A stretch of DNA of 64,000 nt from Myxococcales bacterium (GCA_016793325.1 JAEUKI010000034.1:1-64000), one strand, 5' to 3'; counted from the first letter of the stretch, positions 17,856 to 27,800 are shown. Numbers and translations: made by a program. Notes: generated from the sequence alone by a model not told the origin.

Positions 17856-20483
17856 ATGACCACCACCCGATCATGGCGGCTCGAGGGATACGCCGCGGAC
17901 GCGAAGACCGCGATCGCTGGAGCCCAAGCGCTCGCCGACGAACGCTCGCACGCCGAAGTCGAACCGCTGCATCTCTTCTATCGATTGCTCGACCGCGACG
18001 CGTACGCGCAGAAGGTCCTCGAGTCCGCGGGCGTCGACCCCGGCGACGCGCTCGTCGAGGCCGAAGCCGTGCTCCGCAGGCTCGTTCAAGCGCCCAACGC
18101 GATCGCGTATCTCTCGCCGCGGATGCTCGCGATCACCGCGCGCGCCGAGAGCGAAGCCTCTCGCGACGCGACGCAAGTGCGCGTGAAGCACCTTCTGCTC
18201 GCGCTCAGCGCCGAAGCGACGGGCCTGCTCGGCGCGGTGCTGCGCGCGGTGGACCTCGACGAAAACCGCATTCGAAACGCGACGAGGTCCGTGCAAGAGC
18301 CGCCGCCGCCCACGGTGACGGACGTCCCTGGCGAGTCGCGCGGAGGACGCTCGGCCGCGGGCGCGAGCCCCGACGGCGCAGAGGGAGACGCGATCGCGAA
18401 GTTCACGCGAAACATGACCTCGGGCGCGGTGAACTTCGACCCCGTCGTCGGTCGCGACGCAGAGATCCGCCGTGTTTTGCAGGTGATCGCGCGACGCCAA
18501 AAGAACAACCCCGTGCTCGTCGGCGAGCCCGGCGTCGGAAAGCGAACCATCGTCCGCGCGATCGCGGGGAGGCTCGCGTCGGGGGACGTTCCCGAGCCGC
18601 TGCGCAGCAAGCGACTCGTGCAGCTCGACATGGGGCTGCTCATCGCGGGCGCCAAACTGCGCGGAGAGCTCGAAGACCGACTGCGACAAGTGCTCGTCGC
18701 GGCGCGCGAGAGCGAAGGCGACGTGGTGCTCTTCATCGAGGACATTCACTCGCTGTTCGGCAGTCAAACCACGGGCTCGGGCGCGGTGGATCTGCTCAAG
18801 CCCGCGCTCGCCCGCGGCGAAGTGCAGATCATCGGGACGACGACCACCGACGGATACAAGAAGCACATCGACAAGGACCCCGCGCTCTCGCGGTTGTTCG
18901 CCGCGGTCGAGGTCGAAGAGCCCTCGCTCTCGGAGGCCACCGAGGTCGTCCGCGGATTGATCGAGCGCTACGAGCTCTATCACGGCGTGCGCGTGACGGA
19001 TCCCGCGGTGGTCGCGGGCGTGAAGTTCGCCAAGCGCTACCTCGGCGAGCGCGCGCTGCCCGACCCCGCGATCGACCTGCTCGATGAAGCCGCGGCGCAG
19101 ACACGGCTCGCGCTCGACGCGGGACCGCCGGAGCTCGATCAACTTCGCCGCAGAAAAACCGCGCTCGAAGCGCAGCACCGCGCCCTCGTCGACGACGACG
19201 ACCCCGCGTCCGTCGAGGCGCGCGGCGCCGTCGAAAAGGAGCTCGCCTCGGTGCGCGAGAGGCTCTCGTCCCTCGAGCCGCAGTGGGAGCGCCAACGCGG
19301 AGCGCTCGCGCAAGCGCGGGTGGCGAGGGACAAGCTCCTCGCGCTTCGTGCAGAGCGCGACAGCGCGTCGACCACCGGCGACACGTCGAGGGCCTCGAAG
19401 CTGGCGCTCGACGAGATTCCGATGGCCGAGAAGAAGCTCGCGGACGCGGACGCGGCGCTCGCACAAGAAGGAAAATTGCTGATGAGACCCGTCGTCACCG
19501 AAGAGAGCGTGGCGGCGGTGGTCGAGCAGTGGACCGGCGTTCCTGTGTCGAAGATGCTCGAGAGCGAGCAGGATCGACTGCGTCAGATGGAGGACCGTCT
19601 GCGCGAGCGCGTGGTGGGGCAAGACTTCGCGCTCAAGGTCATCGCGGACGCCGTGCAGACCGGTCGCGTGGGCATTCGCGACCCGAAGAAGCCCATCGGG
19701 AGCTTCTTCTTCTTGGGACCGACGGGCGTAGGAAAGACCGAGCTCGCCAAGGCCCTCGCGGAGTTTCTCTTCGACGACGAAGCGGCGCTCATCCGCTTGG
19801 ACATGAGCGAGTTCATGGAGAAGCACATGGTGGCCCGCTTGCTCGGCGCGCCTCCGGGCTACGTCGACAGCGAAGAGGGCGGAATGCTCACCGAAGCGGT
19901 CCGTCGTCGCCCGTACTCCGTGGTTCTCTTCGACGAAGTCGAGAAGGCGCACCTCGATGTGTTCAACGTCCTGCTCCAAGTGCTCGACGACGGGAGGCTC
20001 ACCGACTCGCGCGGGCGGCTCGCGAACTTCTCGAACACGGTCGTGATCCTCACGAGCAACGTTGGCGGATTGAAGATCCTCGAGGCCGCGGAGAAGGGCG
20101 TCGACAACGAGACGCTCGCGGCGACGGTCAAAGACGAGCTGAAGAAGTTCTTCAGGCCCGAGTTCTTGAACCGCATCGACAACCAAGTGATCTTCAACCG
20201 CCTGAGCAAAGAGAACCTCCGCGGCATCGTGGACATCCAGCTGAAGGGGCTCTCGAAGCTGCTCTCCGAGAGCAGGATCAAGCTCGAGGTCACCGAGGCC
20301 GCCCGCGTTCAGCTCGTCGAGCTCGGGTACGAGCCCGCGTTCGGCGCGCGCCCGCTCAAGCGCGTGATCTTGAAGAACGTGCAGAACCCCTTGGCCAAAG
20401 AGATCGTGGCCGGCGTCTGGCGCGGCGGCGACAAAGTGCGCGTGGACTACCGCGACGAGAAGTTCGTCTTCGAGCGCGCCTGA
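17856..20483 (+). CDS. ClpB-like AAA+ ATPase with atypical first ATPase domain
   Basis: The product has 875 residues. The order is an N-terminal Clp repeat domain (about 1-145), ATPase domain 1 (190-390), a coiled-coil middle domain (about 415-540) and ATPase domain 2 (590-800), with the ClpB-type C terminus ARPLKRVI. By family it would be a hexameric disaggregase that threads proteins. Domain 2 is canonical: GPTGVGKTE (Lys627) and LFDEVEKAH (Asp693-Glu694). Domain 1 is not: Walker A reads GVGKRT, with Arg230 after Lys229 instead of Thr; Walker B reads FIEDIH, with Glu295-Asp296 in place of Asp-Glu; and the pore loop is KLRG, with Leu268 where Tyr is usual. It may be a specialised second ClpB rather than the housekeeping one. 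Confidence 0.85.
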   Translation: MTTTRSWRLEGYAADAKTAIAGAQALADERSHAEVEPLHLFYRLLDRDAYAQKVLESAGVDPGDALVEAEAVLRRLVQAPNAIAYLSPRMLAITARAESEASRDATQVRVKHLLLALSAEATGLLGAVLRAVDLDENRIRNATRSVQEPPPPTVTDVPGESRGGRSAAGASPDGAEGDAIAKFTRNMTSGAVNFDPVVGRDAEIRRVLQVIARRQKNNPVLVGEPGVGKRTIVRAIAGRLASGDVPEPLRSKRLVQLDMGLLIAGAKLRGELEDRLRQVLVAARESEGDVVLFIEDIHSLFGSQTTGSGAVDLLKPALARGEVQIIGTTTTDGYKKHIDKDPALSRLFAAVEVEEPSLSEATEVVRGLIERYELYHGVRVTDPAVVAGVKFAKRYLGERALPDPAIDLLDEAAAQTRLALDAGPPELDQLRRRKTALEAQHRALVDDDDPASVEARGAVEKELASVRERLSSLEPQWERQRGALAQARVARDKLLALRAERDSASTTGDTSRASKLALDEIPMAEKKLADADAALAQEGKLLMRPVVTEESVAAVVEQWTGVPVSKMLESEQDRLRQMEDRLRERVVGQDFALKVIADAVQTGRVGIRDPKKPIGSFFFLGPTGVGKTELAKALAEFLFDDEAALIRLDMSEFMEKHMVARLLGAPPGYVDSEEGGMLTEAVRRRPYSVVLFDEVEKAHLDVFNVLLQVLDDGRLTDSRGRLANFSNTVVILTSNVGGLKILEAAEKGVDNETLAATVKDELKKFFRPEFLNRIDNQVIFNRLSKENLRGIVDIQLKGLSKLLSESRIKLEVTEAARVQLVELGYEPAFGARPLKRVILKNVQNPLAKEIVAGVWRGGDKVRVDYRDEKFVFERA

Positions 20484-20552
20484 GGCGCCGCTCGTCCCGC
20501 GCGCTGACGGCGCTCGTTGCGCGCGGGATCGGTCGGGCGTCACAATCGCCGG

Positions 20553-21563
20553 ATGCGGATCACACCGGTGTTGTCGGGCGGGGCCATCATCGGAGTCTTG
20601 TCTGCGACGGCGCTGCACACCGAGGCGCAGAGCGCCGCGCCGACGCGCTATCTGTCCATCGCCAGCCTCGCGCCCGCGGGGTCGCAAGGGGCCGCCGCGC
20701 TCGAGACGATGAACCGCGAGCTCCGTCGGAGAACGAGCAATCGACTCGCGTTTCGTTGGTATCTCGGCGGCGTTCAGGGCGACGAAGCCGAGGTCGTTCG
20801 AAAGATCCGCACGGGCAGGCTCGACGGAGGAGCGCTGAGCGCCACAGGGCTGCAGCACATGCATCGGCCCGTGCTCGCCTTTCAGCTGCCGGGGATGTTT
20901 CCCGATCCCGAGTCGTTCTTGCGCGCGTACGCGGCGCTCAAGCCGACGCTCGAGCAGGGATTCGAACGAGACGGCTATTCGCTGGTGTTTCTATCGCCCG
21001 CGCCGGGGCCGAGGATGTTCTCTCGGCGCGCGATACGCGTCCCCGAAGACCTGCGCGCGGCGCGACCGTGGCGTTGGCACGACGATCCGATCTTGCCCGC
21101 GCTGTACCAAGAGGTCGGCGCCGCTGGCGTCGCGCTCGGCGTCGGAGAGGTGTTGATGGGCCTTCAGACGCAGCGCATCGACACGGTGTACGCGCCGCCG
21201 CTCGCGGCGATCGCCCTCCAGTGGTCGGCGCACCTCTCGTACATGAGCGAGCGAAGCGCGAGCGGCTCGCTCAACGCGCTCGTGTTGTCGCAGCGAAGCG
21301 CGAGCGCGATCTCGCCAGCCGACCGCGCGACGATGCAAGCGGTCGTGGCGCAAGCGGTGAACATCTATCGGCCAGTGATTCTTCGGGCAGAAGAGAGCGC
21401 GATCCGCACGCTGCAGTCACGGGGGATCACCACGCTCGCGCTCACGCAGGCCGAGCGACAGCGATGGCTCGCCGCGTTTGCAGGGACACGCGCGCGACTG
21501 TCGCGCTCGCTGTGCGATCCCGCGTGGATGGCGCGCGTCCAAGCGGCGGGCGCTGGTCCTTAG
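20553..21563 (+). CDS. DctP-like (TRAP-type) solute-binding protein
   Basis: The product has 336 residues. The start is placed at 20553, just before a hydrophobic export signal ending near EAQSA. The body has DctP features: ASLAPAGS near the N terminus, EAEVVRKIRTGRLDGGALS, a PGMFPDPE segment, and VGEVLMGLQTQRIDTVYAPP. In TRAP systems such proteins bind carboxylates or similar solutes in the periplasm. No DctQ/DctM permease genes lie nearby, so this is an orphan receptor. The convergent L,D-transpeptidase ends 19 bases away. Confidence 0.7.
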   Translation: MRITPVLSGGAIIGVLSATALHTEAQSAAPTRYLSIASLAPAGSQGAAALETMNRELRRRTSNRLAFRWYLGGVQGDEAEVVRKIRTGRLDGGALSATGLQHMHRPVLAFQLPGMFPDPESFLRAYAALKPTLEQGFERDGYSLVFLSPAPGPRMFSRRAIRVPEDLRAARPWRWHDDPILPALYQEVGAAGVALGVGEVLMGLQTQRIDTVYAPPLAAIALQWSAHLSYMSERSASGSLNALVLSQRSASAISPADRATMQAVVAQAVNIYRPVILRAEESAIRTLQSRGITTLALTQAERQRWLAAFAGTRARLSRSLCDPAWMARVQAAGAGP

Positions 21564-21581
21564 TGCGGGGCCCGACGGCGC

Positions 21582-22910
21582 TCAACGCACGCGCACGCGC
21601 AGGCCCGGCTCGTCCTCGGTGGGAAACACTGCCTCCCACCCCGCGGGCAGCACGGGCGGCGCCCACTCGAAGATCCACCGGGCGTCCTTGGGCGCGAGGT
21701 TGACGCAGCCGTGCGAGCGCGCGGTGCCGAAGCGGTCGTGCCAGTACACGCCGTGCAGCGCTTGATCGCCGTTGAAGAACAGCACCCACGGGACGCGCTC
21801 GACCGAGTAGACCCTCGTGCTCGTGTCGAGCGCGGGGTCGTCGGCGTTGCTCATGTCCGTGGTCGCGAGCTTGATCCACGCGCGAAACTCCCCGCGACGC
21901 GTGTCGAAGCCGCGGCGGCCCGACGAGATCAACGTGAAGTACACGGGCCGCGTCCCCTCGTACGCGACGAGCATCTGCGAGCGCGTGTCGATGTCGACCC
22001 ACCGCTCGTTGGGCGCGAGGTTCGCGGGCATGGGCGCGACGCTCGCGACGAACAAGTGTCGCGGGTCGATCCATCCGCGCGGCGTACGCCAGATGGGACG
22101 CCCGCGCACCGTCGCGGTCTCGATCGCAACGACGAGCTCTCGCGGCGCGACGCTCTCTCTCGGAGCGACCCGCGAGCCGCTCGCCGCGTGCCCCGCGCTC
22201 GGCCACACGAGCGCGCGCCCCCTTGCAAATCCCACGCGATCCGCGCTCGGAACGCTCTCGTCGATCAGCGCCCCCTGCCAGTCGCTCGGCCTCGCGAGCA
22301 CCAGCTCGTTGTACGCGATCCATCGCCCGCTCGCGGTCTGTCCCCAGCGCTGCCCGCCGAACCGTTGAACGCTCGTCAGCGCGACGCCCATCGAGCGCTC
22401 GAGCTGCTCGGCCCAATCTTCGTTGAGGGCGTCTTGTTGCGTTCGATACGTGCGCACGCCGCCGAACGCCGCGAACGCATACTCGTAGGGGAGCCACGCG
22501 CCCTGTCGAACGGGCGGCAACTGTTGTGCTGCGGGGGCGACGTTGGTGGGCTCGACGTTGGACTGACAGACCCACGCTGACCGACCGACGCGCACCCAAC
22601 GGGACTGACACCCGGGGCCGAGGGCCGCTTCGAGCGCTGGCAAGAGGGCGCCGAGCGCGGCGGTTCCGCGGCGAGGCGCGTTGCCATCGGGGCGCGCGCG
22701 GAGGATCTCTCCCGCGCGCAGCACGCGCATCGAGCGGACGTTGGTCCCGAGCACCACGCGCGGAGGCTGCTCGGGCGCTTGCGGCGCGCGCGCGGTTGCG
22801 GCTCCCGTCGTGAGCAGCGCCGTCTGAGCGTGCGCCGGCCCACGCGCGAGCGAGACGATCGAAGGCGCGAGCGCGACGGTCAACGCGAGCGTGAGAGTTC
22901 GGGACGTCAC
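21582..22910 (-). CDS. L,D-transpeptidase (YkuD family)
   Basis: The product has 442 residues. The GTG at 22910 is chosen because it opens a signal peptide ending AHAQ; the longer frame has no signal and would run into the divergent gene. An SH3-like segment near residues 50-120 (VLRAGEILRARPDG through WVRVGRSAWVC) precedes the catalytic domain (about 270-442). That domain carries HGVYWHD and the active-site motif SHGCVNL with Cys402. Such enzymes crosslink peptidoglycan or attach proteins to it in the periplasm. The length is large for the family because of the extra N-terminal region. Confidence 0.85.
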   Translation of the reverse strand: MTSRTLTLALTVALAPSIVSLARGPAHAQTALLTTGAATARAPQAPEQPPRVVLGTNVRSMRVLRAGEILRARPDGNAPRRGTAALGALLPALEAALGPGCQSRWVRVGRSAWVCQSNVEPTNVAPAAQQLPPVRQGAWLPYEYAFAAFGGVRTYRTQQDALNEDWAEQLERSMGVALTSVQRFGGQRWGQTASGRWIAYNELVLARPSDWQGALIDESVPSADRVGFARGRALVWPSAGHAASGSRVAPRESVAPRELVVAIETATVRGRPIWRTPRGWIDPRHLFVASVAPMPANLAPNERWVDIDTRSQMLVAYEGTRPVYFTLISSGRRGFDTRRGEFRAWIKLATTDMSNADDPALDTSTRVYSVERVPWVLFFNGDQALHGVYWHDRFGTARSHGCVNLAPKDARWIFEWAPPVLPAGWEAVFPTEDEPGLRVRVR

Positions 22911-22999
22911 GACGGACCATCGCCTAGCACAGGCTCGGGGTCCGTTGCGAATTCGAGGGGACCCTTCGCAAAGGCGTCGCTTACCATCGCGCGCGACCG

Positions 23000-25006
23000 A
23001 TGGACCGATGGACGCGCACGCAGGGCGAACGGGTTGAATTCTGGGAGGTCCGCGCCGAGAGCGAAGTCCTCCGCGAACAGTGGGGCGTCGAAGGGCAAGC
23101 CACGCAGACGCGCGAGCAGCGATGCGACAACGCCGCGACGTGCGAGCGAATCCGCCTTCGCATGGTGGCCCAGCGCGAGCGCGAGGGCTTCGTCGCTTCG
23201 GCACCCGCGCAGCCCTCGACGAGCGCGAGCGAGGGCAAGGCCAAGCGCGAGGTCCCTACGTTTGGTGATTTGCCCCCGAAGAAGCTCGCGTCGATCGCGC
23301 TCAAGCTCGACGCGATCCGCTCGTACGACGGGCACAAGCATCGGATGGAGCTCTCGAAGTCCGTGCCGTGGGAGCAAGTGACGCGGCTCGCGTGGCACTT
23401 GGTCGAGCACCGCGCGGTCTCGGCCGAGACGAACCTCGGGCTGCTCGCGGTGCTCGCCGAGAGCCCCGAAGGAGCCTCGGTCGAGACCGTGTTCGCGCTG
23501 CTCGCGCGGCTGCCGAGCGACGCGAAGAAGCTCTACCCGAAGAGCGATTCGGGCCATTATTTTACCGACGGTTCGTGCCGCGAGGTCGACGCGCTGCTCT
23601 TCGCCAACGTGCGTCGCGCCGCGGGGCTCTTCGAAGCGCGCGAGGCCGAGCTCGCCCCGTGGGTGCGGCTCGCGCTGGATTTTGCCCGCGGCCGCGCGGG
23701 CATCGAGCTGCCCGCCGAGCGAAAGAAGCGGGTGCTCGAGCAGATCGCGCGCAACCAATGCACGCAGTGGGGGCTCACGACGGGGTGGGAGCTGCCGATG
23801 CTCGACGGGGACACGGTGATTCAACGGCGCATGCAGCAGCCCGAGGACGTTCGCGCGGTGGCGCTCTTGTTCGGGAGCGAGGCCGAGTGGTCCGCGGCGA
23901 TGGTGCGCTACGCGCTCGAGCTCGGCCCCGACGGGATGCGCCCGATCCAAGACGCGCTCGCCGCGTGCGACGCGCGGCAGCTCGCGCAGCTCTTGTCCAA
24001 GCCGTTTTCGTTTAGCGACAACACGAACCTCGCGTACGTGATCGGCGTCGTCGAGAAGCGCAGCGACTCGCCCGAGGCGCTGCTCGACGCGGCGCAGACG
24101 CTGAGCGAGCGCACGGACCTCGGCAAAGAGATCCGCGAGCTGCTCGCGGTGATCGCCGCGAGGCGCTTCGGCGAAGCGGGCAAGCCCGTGCCCGAAGCGC
24201 TCGACCCGCTGTTGAAATTCGACTTCTTCTCGGGCGTCTATTTCGAGTCGATTCGGCCGTACATCGCGGGGCTGAAGGCGATCCCTCGTGATCGCGTGCA
24301 CGCGCTCGTCCGGCGGCGCATCGCGCAGCCGTACCAGTACTCCGCGGCGCTCGCGGGCGTCATCGCGCACCCCGACGAAGACCTCTTGCGAGAGATCTTC
24401 GCGATGGACGGGGCCAACTGCTTTCTCGACGCGAGGATCGTCGGCGAGGTGGGCTCGGCCGCGCTCGAGCACCTCTGGACAGCGTGGGAGCAGACGCCCA
24501 AGGAGCGGAGGAGAAGCCGCGCACAACAAATCATCCAGGCCCTCGCGACCGCGGCGGATCGCGGCGAGCCGATCGACCCCAAGTGGGACGACTTCGTTCG
24601 CTTCGACGACGAGGGCGGCGAGAAGATGGACTACTGGGACGATCGCTACACCGAGCTGCGCCGCAGGGTCGTCGCGGGGATGCCCGCCGAGCGCCGCCAC
24701 GCGCTCGTGCTGGCGCGGCTCGAGAAGGACAAGCACCCGCTGCGATCGGCGCCTCTCTTGAATGTGTGTGACGACGAGACGCTCGAGCGAGGCGTGCGCG
24801 CGGTGCTCGAGCGGCGCGGCAAGCTCGACCGTCCAGCGCTCGGCTCCGCGCTGCTCGCGCTCGGCGACAGGCTCGTCCCTGCGCTCGTGGCGGCGCGCGA
24901 CACGTTCGCAAACGACAAGGATTTTCTCGGGTTGTTGCGAGAGCGAATGCCCGCGCCCGCCTTCGCCGCGCTCGTCGCTGCGCTCGCGAACGTCGGCCAG
25001 AGCTGA
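23000..25006 (+). CDS. WGR-domain protein with helical repeats
   Basis: The product has 668 residues. The N terminus (about 10-65) matches the WGR pattern: FWEVRAESEVLREQWGVEGQ, then a helix ending REREGF. In other proteins this domain binds nucleic acid or serves as a partner module. The rest is Leu/Ala-rich and helical, like HEAT-type repeats (for example LAWHLVEHRAVSAETNLGLL and LALGDRLVPALVAARD). MolR/DUF4132-like proteins have a similar layout, but I cannot confirm membership. The stop lies four bases from the convergent stop of the next large gene. No signal peptide is seen, so it is cytoplasmic. Confidence 0.65.
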   Translation: MDRWTRTQGERVEFWEVRAESEVLREQWGVEGQATQTREQRCDNAATCERIRLRMVAQREREGFVASAPAQPSTSASEGKAKREVPTFGDLPPKKLASIALKLDAIRSYDGHKHRMELSKSVPWEQVTRLAWHLVEHRAVSAETNLGLLAVLAESPEGASVETVFALLARLPSDAKKLYPKSDSGHYFTDGSCREVDALLFANVRRAAGLFEAREAELAPWVRLALDFARGRAGIELPAERKKRVLEQIARNQCTQWGLTTGWELPMLDGDTVIQRRMQQPEDVRAVALLFGSEAEWSAAMVRYALELGPDGMRPIQDALAACDARQLAQLLSKPFSFSDNTNLAYVIGVVEKRSDSPEALLDAAQTLSERTDLGKEIRELLAVIAARRFGEAGKPVPEALDPLLKFDFFSGVYFESIRPYIAGLKAIPRDRVHALVRRRIAQPYQYSAALAGVIAHPDEDLLREIFAMDGANCFLDARIVGEVGSAALEHLWTAWEQTPKERRRSRAQQIIQALATAADRGEPIDPKWDDFVRFDDEGGEKMDYWDDRYTELRRRVVAGMPAERRHALVLARLEKDKHPLRSAPLLNVCDDETLERGVRAVLERRGKLDRPALGSALLALGDRLVPALVAARDTFANDKDFLGLLRERMPAPAFAALVAALANVGQS

Positions 25007-25010
25007 GCGC

Positions 25011-27800
25011 CTACCAGTCGCCGACGGTCACGTTGTCCTTGCTCTCCCACGCGTCGCGAGGCGGAAGAGACTCCATCCCGAGCACCGCGCGAAGGAGATC
25101 CTCGCTGTCGCACACGGCCCACGCCCAGCCCTCTTCGACCTTGAACGCCGCGCAAAACGCGTAGTCCACGGCGACGCCCCAGTCGTCGCCATGATCGGGC
25201 GGAGAGAGCTCGAGCTTCGCGAGGATGTACGAGCCCTTCTTCACGGTGGTGGACATCGACGCGGACGTTCCCCGGCCCTTCATCGCGAGCGCCGGGAGGT
25301 CGCAGAGGCTGCTCGCGAGGTATTGAACCGAGAAGTCAGGGGCGCTCTCGGTGAAGTACACCGCGGACGCCGGGACCGCTTTGCCCGAGCTCCAGTCCTC
25401 GGTCGAGCCGTCCTTCGCGAAGGTCGCGTACTCGAAATCGCCGTGCTGCGTCTGACCTCGGCGGAGGACCTCGGGCTTCTTCGAGCGAGACTTCTTCTTC
25501 GACTTCGCCGCCAACACAAATGCTTCGAACGAGCGAACGACGTCCTCGTACGGCCGCACGCGAAACTCGGTGAGCGCTTCGCCCGCGGGCTTCGCGCGCG
25601 AAGGCGCCTTCGCGCCCTTGGTTCGCGCCGCGGCGTCGCGCCACGGAGCGACCGCGTCGCCCTTCATCGAAGCGAGCGCTTTGCGGGCGTTTTCAGAGAC
25701 CTTTCCGTCGAACACGACGCTGGTCGCCGCGAGGATGTGCGCCGTCGACGGGAGCCCGATCGCCGCGAGCTCGGCGTGCGTCTGCGCCCTCGTCGGATCC
25801 ACGAGCAGGCTCGCGACCGCGTCGCTCGCCACCATTCGATACTTCGCGAACACTTCGAGCCACGAGACCTCCGCGTCCTTGCCCTTCGGCGTCACCGTGA
25901 TCGCGCCTTGAACGAGCGGGATCTTGTCGTACAGCGTGTCGAGCAACACGCCGTCGACGCCCATCCCGAGCTTGTCTCCCGCGAGCTCGAGCGCGAAGCG
26001 AACGCCCTTCTTCTTGTCGAGCGGCGGGGTGCATCCGCTCGCGCCCTTGGCCGCGAGCTTCCATCGCTCGCCGTCGACGTCCACCGAGAGCTCCACGCTC
26101 TCGCGAAAGCGCACGGCGAACGAGTCCGCGTTGCGCACCATCCCGCGCACCCACACGTCCAGTCGATCCACGGTGACCGATCGCGTCCGCTCGGGGCGCT
26201 CGCCGCGCGCGAGCAACGGGGGATCGCCCTGAAAAAACAGCTCGTTTCGGTTGGTTCGATAGTGCTTGAGCAGCACGAGCAGCGCGTCGGCCCACGCGGG
26301 CTGCTCTTGCTCGAGCGGCTCGACGAAGTGCCGCTCGATCGAGCCGAGGAGGTTGTGCCTCCGCGTCGCCATGAAGCGCCCGATCGCGTGGCGAAAGACC
26401 TCCATCGACGCCCCGGCCCACAATAACAAGTGGCCTACGCCCGGGCGCTTCTCGCTGTAGTACGCGCGGGTGACGCTCCCCTCCCAGCACATCGCGTCGA
26501 GCGTTCGAACGAGGGCCGCGGGGTCCGCGCCGCGCCCGAGCGTCCCTTCTCGCTTCGCGCGCTCGTAGTGATACGGGACGTCCTCGAGGTACGGATCGCG
26601 CGAGCAGAGGTGCAGATAGTCGGCCCAACCGGCTTCGTCGAGCAGCGACTCTTCGAGCTTGGCCGTCGACGCCGCGACGAGCGCCTCGAGCTTCGCGGGC
26701 TCGCGGACTTCACCGCGCTCGACGGTCGCCCCGAGCGCGGCGACGTCGAGGAGGTCTTCGTCGGGCCCGCGGCCGTAGCGCGGGAGCGAGCGCTGAACAC
26801 CGGCCCACACGTTTTCATCGGGCACGGGCAGCTCGACGAGCGAGGCGGCGATCGCGCTCACCTGCCCTTGCGCTTCGGCGAGGCGAGCGAGCGCCGATGC
26901 GCCGTCGCTGCCGGTCGAAACGAGCGCCAAGAGAGCGGTCTTTTGCAGCGCGTCGTCCTCGGCGGCGCCCGCGCCCGAGACCACGCGCTCGAGCGCGAGC
27001 GCGCCCTGCGGCCACCCTTGCGACGCCGCGCGCATCACCGCGCGGGAGAATGCGTCGGGGTGCTTCTTGGCCTCGACGATCACCGCGGCGAGCGACTCGG
27101 CCGAGAGCAGCGCGCAGTCGAAGTCGAGCTGGTACGCGTCGTTCTTCTTGAGCTTCGAGGTCGCGTGCTTCAGCGCCGCGGCGTAGGCGTCTCTGGTGGA
27201 TTGCAGGACGTCCGCGCGCTTCGAGAGCCAGCGGCCCGCCTCGCTCACCTCGTACATCGTGAGCTTCTTCGCGGTCGCGCGCAGAAAGGCTTCGATCGCC
27301 TCGGTCGTCGCGCACTCGAGCGCGTCGTTGAAGCGCACGTCCTTGTTCGCTGCGCGCCGCGCCCCGCACGCCTCGCCGAGCTCTTTGCCCGCGAGGCGAA
27401 ACAGGGCGTCTTCTTGCGCGTAGTGTCGCTGATGCGACGGGAGCGCCTCGGGCAACAGGGCCTTCGCTTCTTCGCGAGCGATCTGGATGTACCGCTCCCA
27501 CGAGACCTCGCGCGGGTCGGCCATCGAGAACAAGCCCGTCATCGCGCGCACGGCGGCGGCGGGCGGTCCCTTGCGAAACCACGCGCGAAAGTCCTCTTCG
27601 GTCACCGGCGCGTCGAGCGCGTCGATCTCGAGGGAGTCGTAGCGAATCGCGCCGTTGGCGTCGACGTACTCGGCCTTGTCCACGCAGAGCCAGAAGCGGA
27701 CGTATCGGCTCCATCGCGCGCGATCCGAGCGCCCGCGCTTCGCGAGCGCTTCATAGTTCTTGCTGCGAACCAGTTGTTCGAACTCGTTGCTGTCGTCCAT
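25011..27800 (-). CDS. large cytoplasmic protein, unknown
   Basis: The product has 929 residues from ATG 27800; the upstream frame extension is discarded as Arg-rich and non-protein-like. The sequence is charged and probably mostly helical up to residue 640, then mixed. A Lys/Ser-rich patch (KSKKKSRSKK) lies near residue 770. The C-terminal 150 residues contain GDFEYATFAKDGS, DDWGVAVDYAFC and EGWAWAVCDSEDLL, suggesting a small alpha/beta domain. There is no signal peptide. No family is recognised. The convergent placement beside the WGR gene may mean a functional pair, but they are not co-transcribed. Confidence 0.6.
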   Translation of the reverse strand: MDDSNEFEQLVRSKNYEALAKRGRSDRARWSRYVRFWLCVDKAEYVDANGAIRYDSLEIDALDAPVTEEDFRAWFRKGPPAAAVRAMTGLFSMADPREVSWERYIQIAREEAKALLPEALPSHQRHYAQEDALFRLAGKELGEACGARRAANKDVRFNDALECATTEAIEAFLRATAKKLTMYEVSEAGRWLSKRADVLQSTRDAYAAALKHATSKLKKNDAYQLDFDCALLSAESLAAVIVEAKKHPDAFSRAVMRAASQGWPQGALALERVVSGAGAAEDDALQKTALLALVSTGSDGASALARLAEAQGQVSAIAASLVELPVPDENVWAGVQRSLPRYGRGPDEDLLDVAALGATVERGEVREPAKLEALVAASTAKLEESLLDEAGWADYLHLCSRDPYLEDVPYHYERAKREGTLGRGADPAALVRTLDAMCWEGSVTRAYYSEKRPGVGHLLLWAGASMEVFRHAIGRFMATRRHNLLGSIERHFVEPLEQEQPAWADALLVLLKHYRTNRNELFFQGDPPLLARGERPERTRSVTVDRLDVWVRGMVRNADSFAVRFRESVELSVDVDGERWKLAAKGASGCTPPLDKKKGVRFALELAGDKLGMGVDGVLLDTLYDKIPLVQGAITVTPKGKDAEVSWLEVFAKYRMVASDAVASLLVDPTRAQTHAELAAIGLPSTAHILAATSVVFDGKVSENARKALASMKGDAVAPWRDAAARTKGAKAPSRAKPAGEALTEFRVRPYEDVVRSFEAFVLAAKSKKKSRSKKPEVLRRGQTQHGDFEYATFAKDGSTEDWSSGKAVPASAVYFTESAPDFSVQYLASSLCDLPALAMKGRGTSASMSTTVKKGSYILAKLELSPPDHGDDWGVAVDYAFCAAFKVEEGWAWAVCDSEDLLRAVLGMESLPPRDAWESKDNVTVGDW

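Noticed and set aside
17871..20864. Minus-strand open frame of about 997 codons opposite the ClpB-like gene
   Set aside because: Low-complexity Arg/Leu/Glu translation; the plus strand has full AAA+ motifs.
22907..24736. Minus-strand frame of 609 codons overlapping the WGR gene
   Set aside because: It is antisense to a gene with a recognisable WGR domain and has no domain of its own.
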